Assembly: GCA_947474485.1 (NCBI GenBank)
Contig: CANJJP010000122.1
Coordinates: 1-5,928, forward strand
Source: Bacteroidota bacterium
Lineage (GTDB): Bacteria; Bacteroidota; Bacteroidia; B-17B0; Aurantibacillaceae
DNA: 5,928 nucleotides
Reading direction: 5' to 3'
Made by a program: the position numbers and the translations under genes. The number at the start of each line of letters is the position of its first letter. Position 1 is the first letter of the stretch. This document shows, one piece after another, positions 5,458-5,928 of this stretch. The notes beneath the pieces were generated by a model, which was not told where the DNA came from, did no database searches, and saw nothing but the letters and a program-made list of their open reading frames with translations.

Positions 5458-5928
5458 ATGTCGGTAAAAGTACTGTTTATTGATTCTAATCACCCTAAAA
5501 TGCACGAAATTCTTATTGATAAAGGATTTCAATGTGATTTGTTTTGGGATAAAACCAAAGAGGAATTAATTTCAATCATTCCAAACTACGAAGCAATAAT
5601 TATCAGAAGTAAATTTTTAATTACCAAGGAAATTATTGATACTGCCCCGCATTTAAAGTGCATTGCGCGTGCCGGTGCAGGTATGGAAAATATTGATGTA
5701 GAATATGCTGAAAGCAAAGGAATAAAATGCGTTCATGCACCCGAAGGCAATATGGATGCAGTTGGTGAACATGCTATAGCAATGCTATTGAGTTTATTTA
5801 ATAATATTAATCGCGCTGATGCAGAAGTAAGAAAAGGAAAATGGATTCGTGAAGGAAACCGTGGTGTTGAATTAATGGGTAAAACTGTTGGTATTATTGG
5901 ATTTGGTAATATGGGTTCATCCTTTGCA
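5458..5928 (+). CDS. serA: D-2-hydroxyacid / 3-phosphoglycerate dehydrogenase, 3' truncated by window edge
   Basis: N-terminal 157 codons of an NAD-dependent D-isomer-specific 2-hydroxyacid dehydrogenase, open to the right edge. In the likely SerA role it oxidises 3-phosphoglycerate to 3-phosphohydroxypyruvate, the first step of serine synthesis. Visible signatures: IIIRSK (47-52), IARAGAGMENIDVEYAESKG (69-88), APEGNMDAVGEHAIAMLL (94-111) and the Rossmann nucleotide loop GKTVGIIGFGNMG (141-153) with GxGxxG at 148-153. The catalytic Arg, Glu and His lie beyond the window, so substrate assignment within the family is inferred and glyoxylate or other hydroxyacid reductases remain possible. ATG 5458 is 11 bases after the STAS stop, with no promoter or terminator between, which suggests the same operon. 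The frame is intact throughout. Confidence 0.88.
   Translation, partial: MSVKVLFIDSNHPKMHEILIDKGFQCDLFWDKTKEELISIIPNYEAIIIRSKFLITKEIIDTAPHLKCIARAGAGMENIDVEYAESKGIKCVHAPEGNMDAVGEHAIAMLLSLFNNINRADAEVRKGKWIREGNRGVELMGKTVGIIGFGNMGSSFA

Overview
This 5.9-kb window reads as ordinary chromosome from a low-GC member of the Bacteroidota. Four things point there: a Por-type (type IX) secretion tail on the first protein, two promoters of the Bacteroidota form TTTG-N19-TAnnTTTG, A-rich starts without Shine-Dalgarno sequences, and strong AT bias. I see no mobile element, CRISPR array, tRNA, rRNA or phage gene.

Layout, left to right. (1) A T9SS-exported cell-surface or secreted protein whose start lies off the left edge; its signal peptide is visible upstream of the first in-frame ATG. 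(2) Three bases later, rnz (ribonuclease Z, tRNA 3'-end maturation), which carries a perfect terminator-like hairpin plus a 9-T run inside its own coding sequence. (3) A NarL/LuxR-type response regulator behind a consensus Bacteroidota promoter. (4) A GHMP sugar kinase resembling HddA. (5) A shared hairpin terminator between the kinase and a convergent minus-strand gene. (6) That minus-strand gene encodes an exported protein of unknown function, rich in Tyr, Gly, Asn and Asp. (7) A 199-bp divergent intergenic region holding a second consensus promoter. (8) A plus-strand run of a Fur-family regulator, a STAS anti-sigma-factor-antagonist-like protein that overlaps it by one base, and a D-2-hydroxyacid (3-phosphoglycerate) dehydrogenase cut by the right edge.

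The genes do not form one evident pathway. The last three look co-transcribed (1-nt overlap, then an 11-nt gap). The rest look like individually regulated housekeeping or envelope genes. The observations most worth following are the terminator-like structure within rnz, the almost leaderless layout of the Fur-family promoter, and the unrecognised secreted Tyr/Gly/Asn-rich protein. I found no convincing sign of a new multi-gene system.
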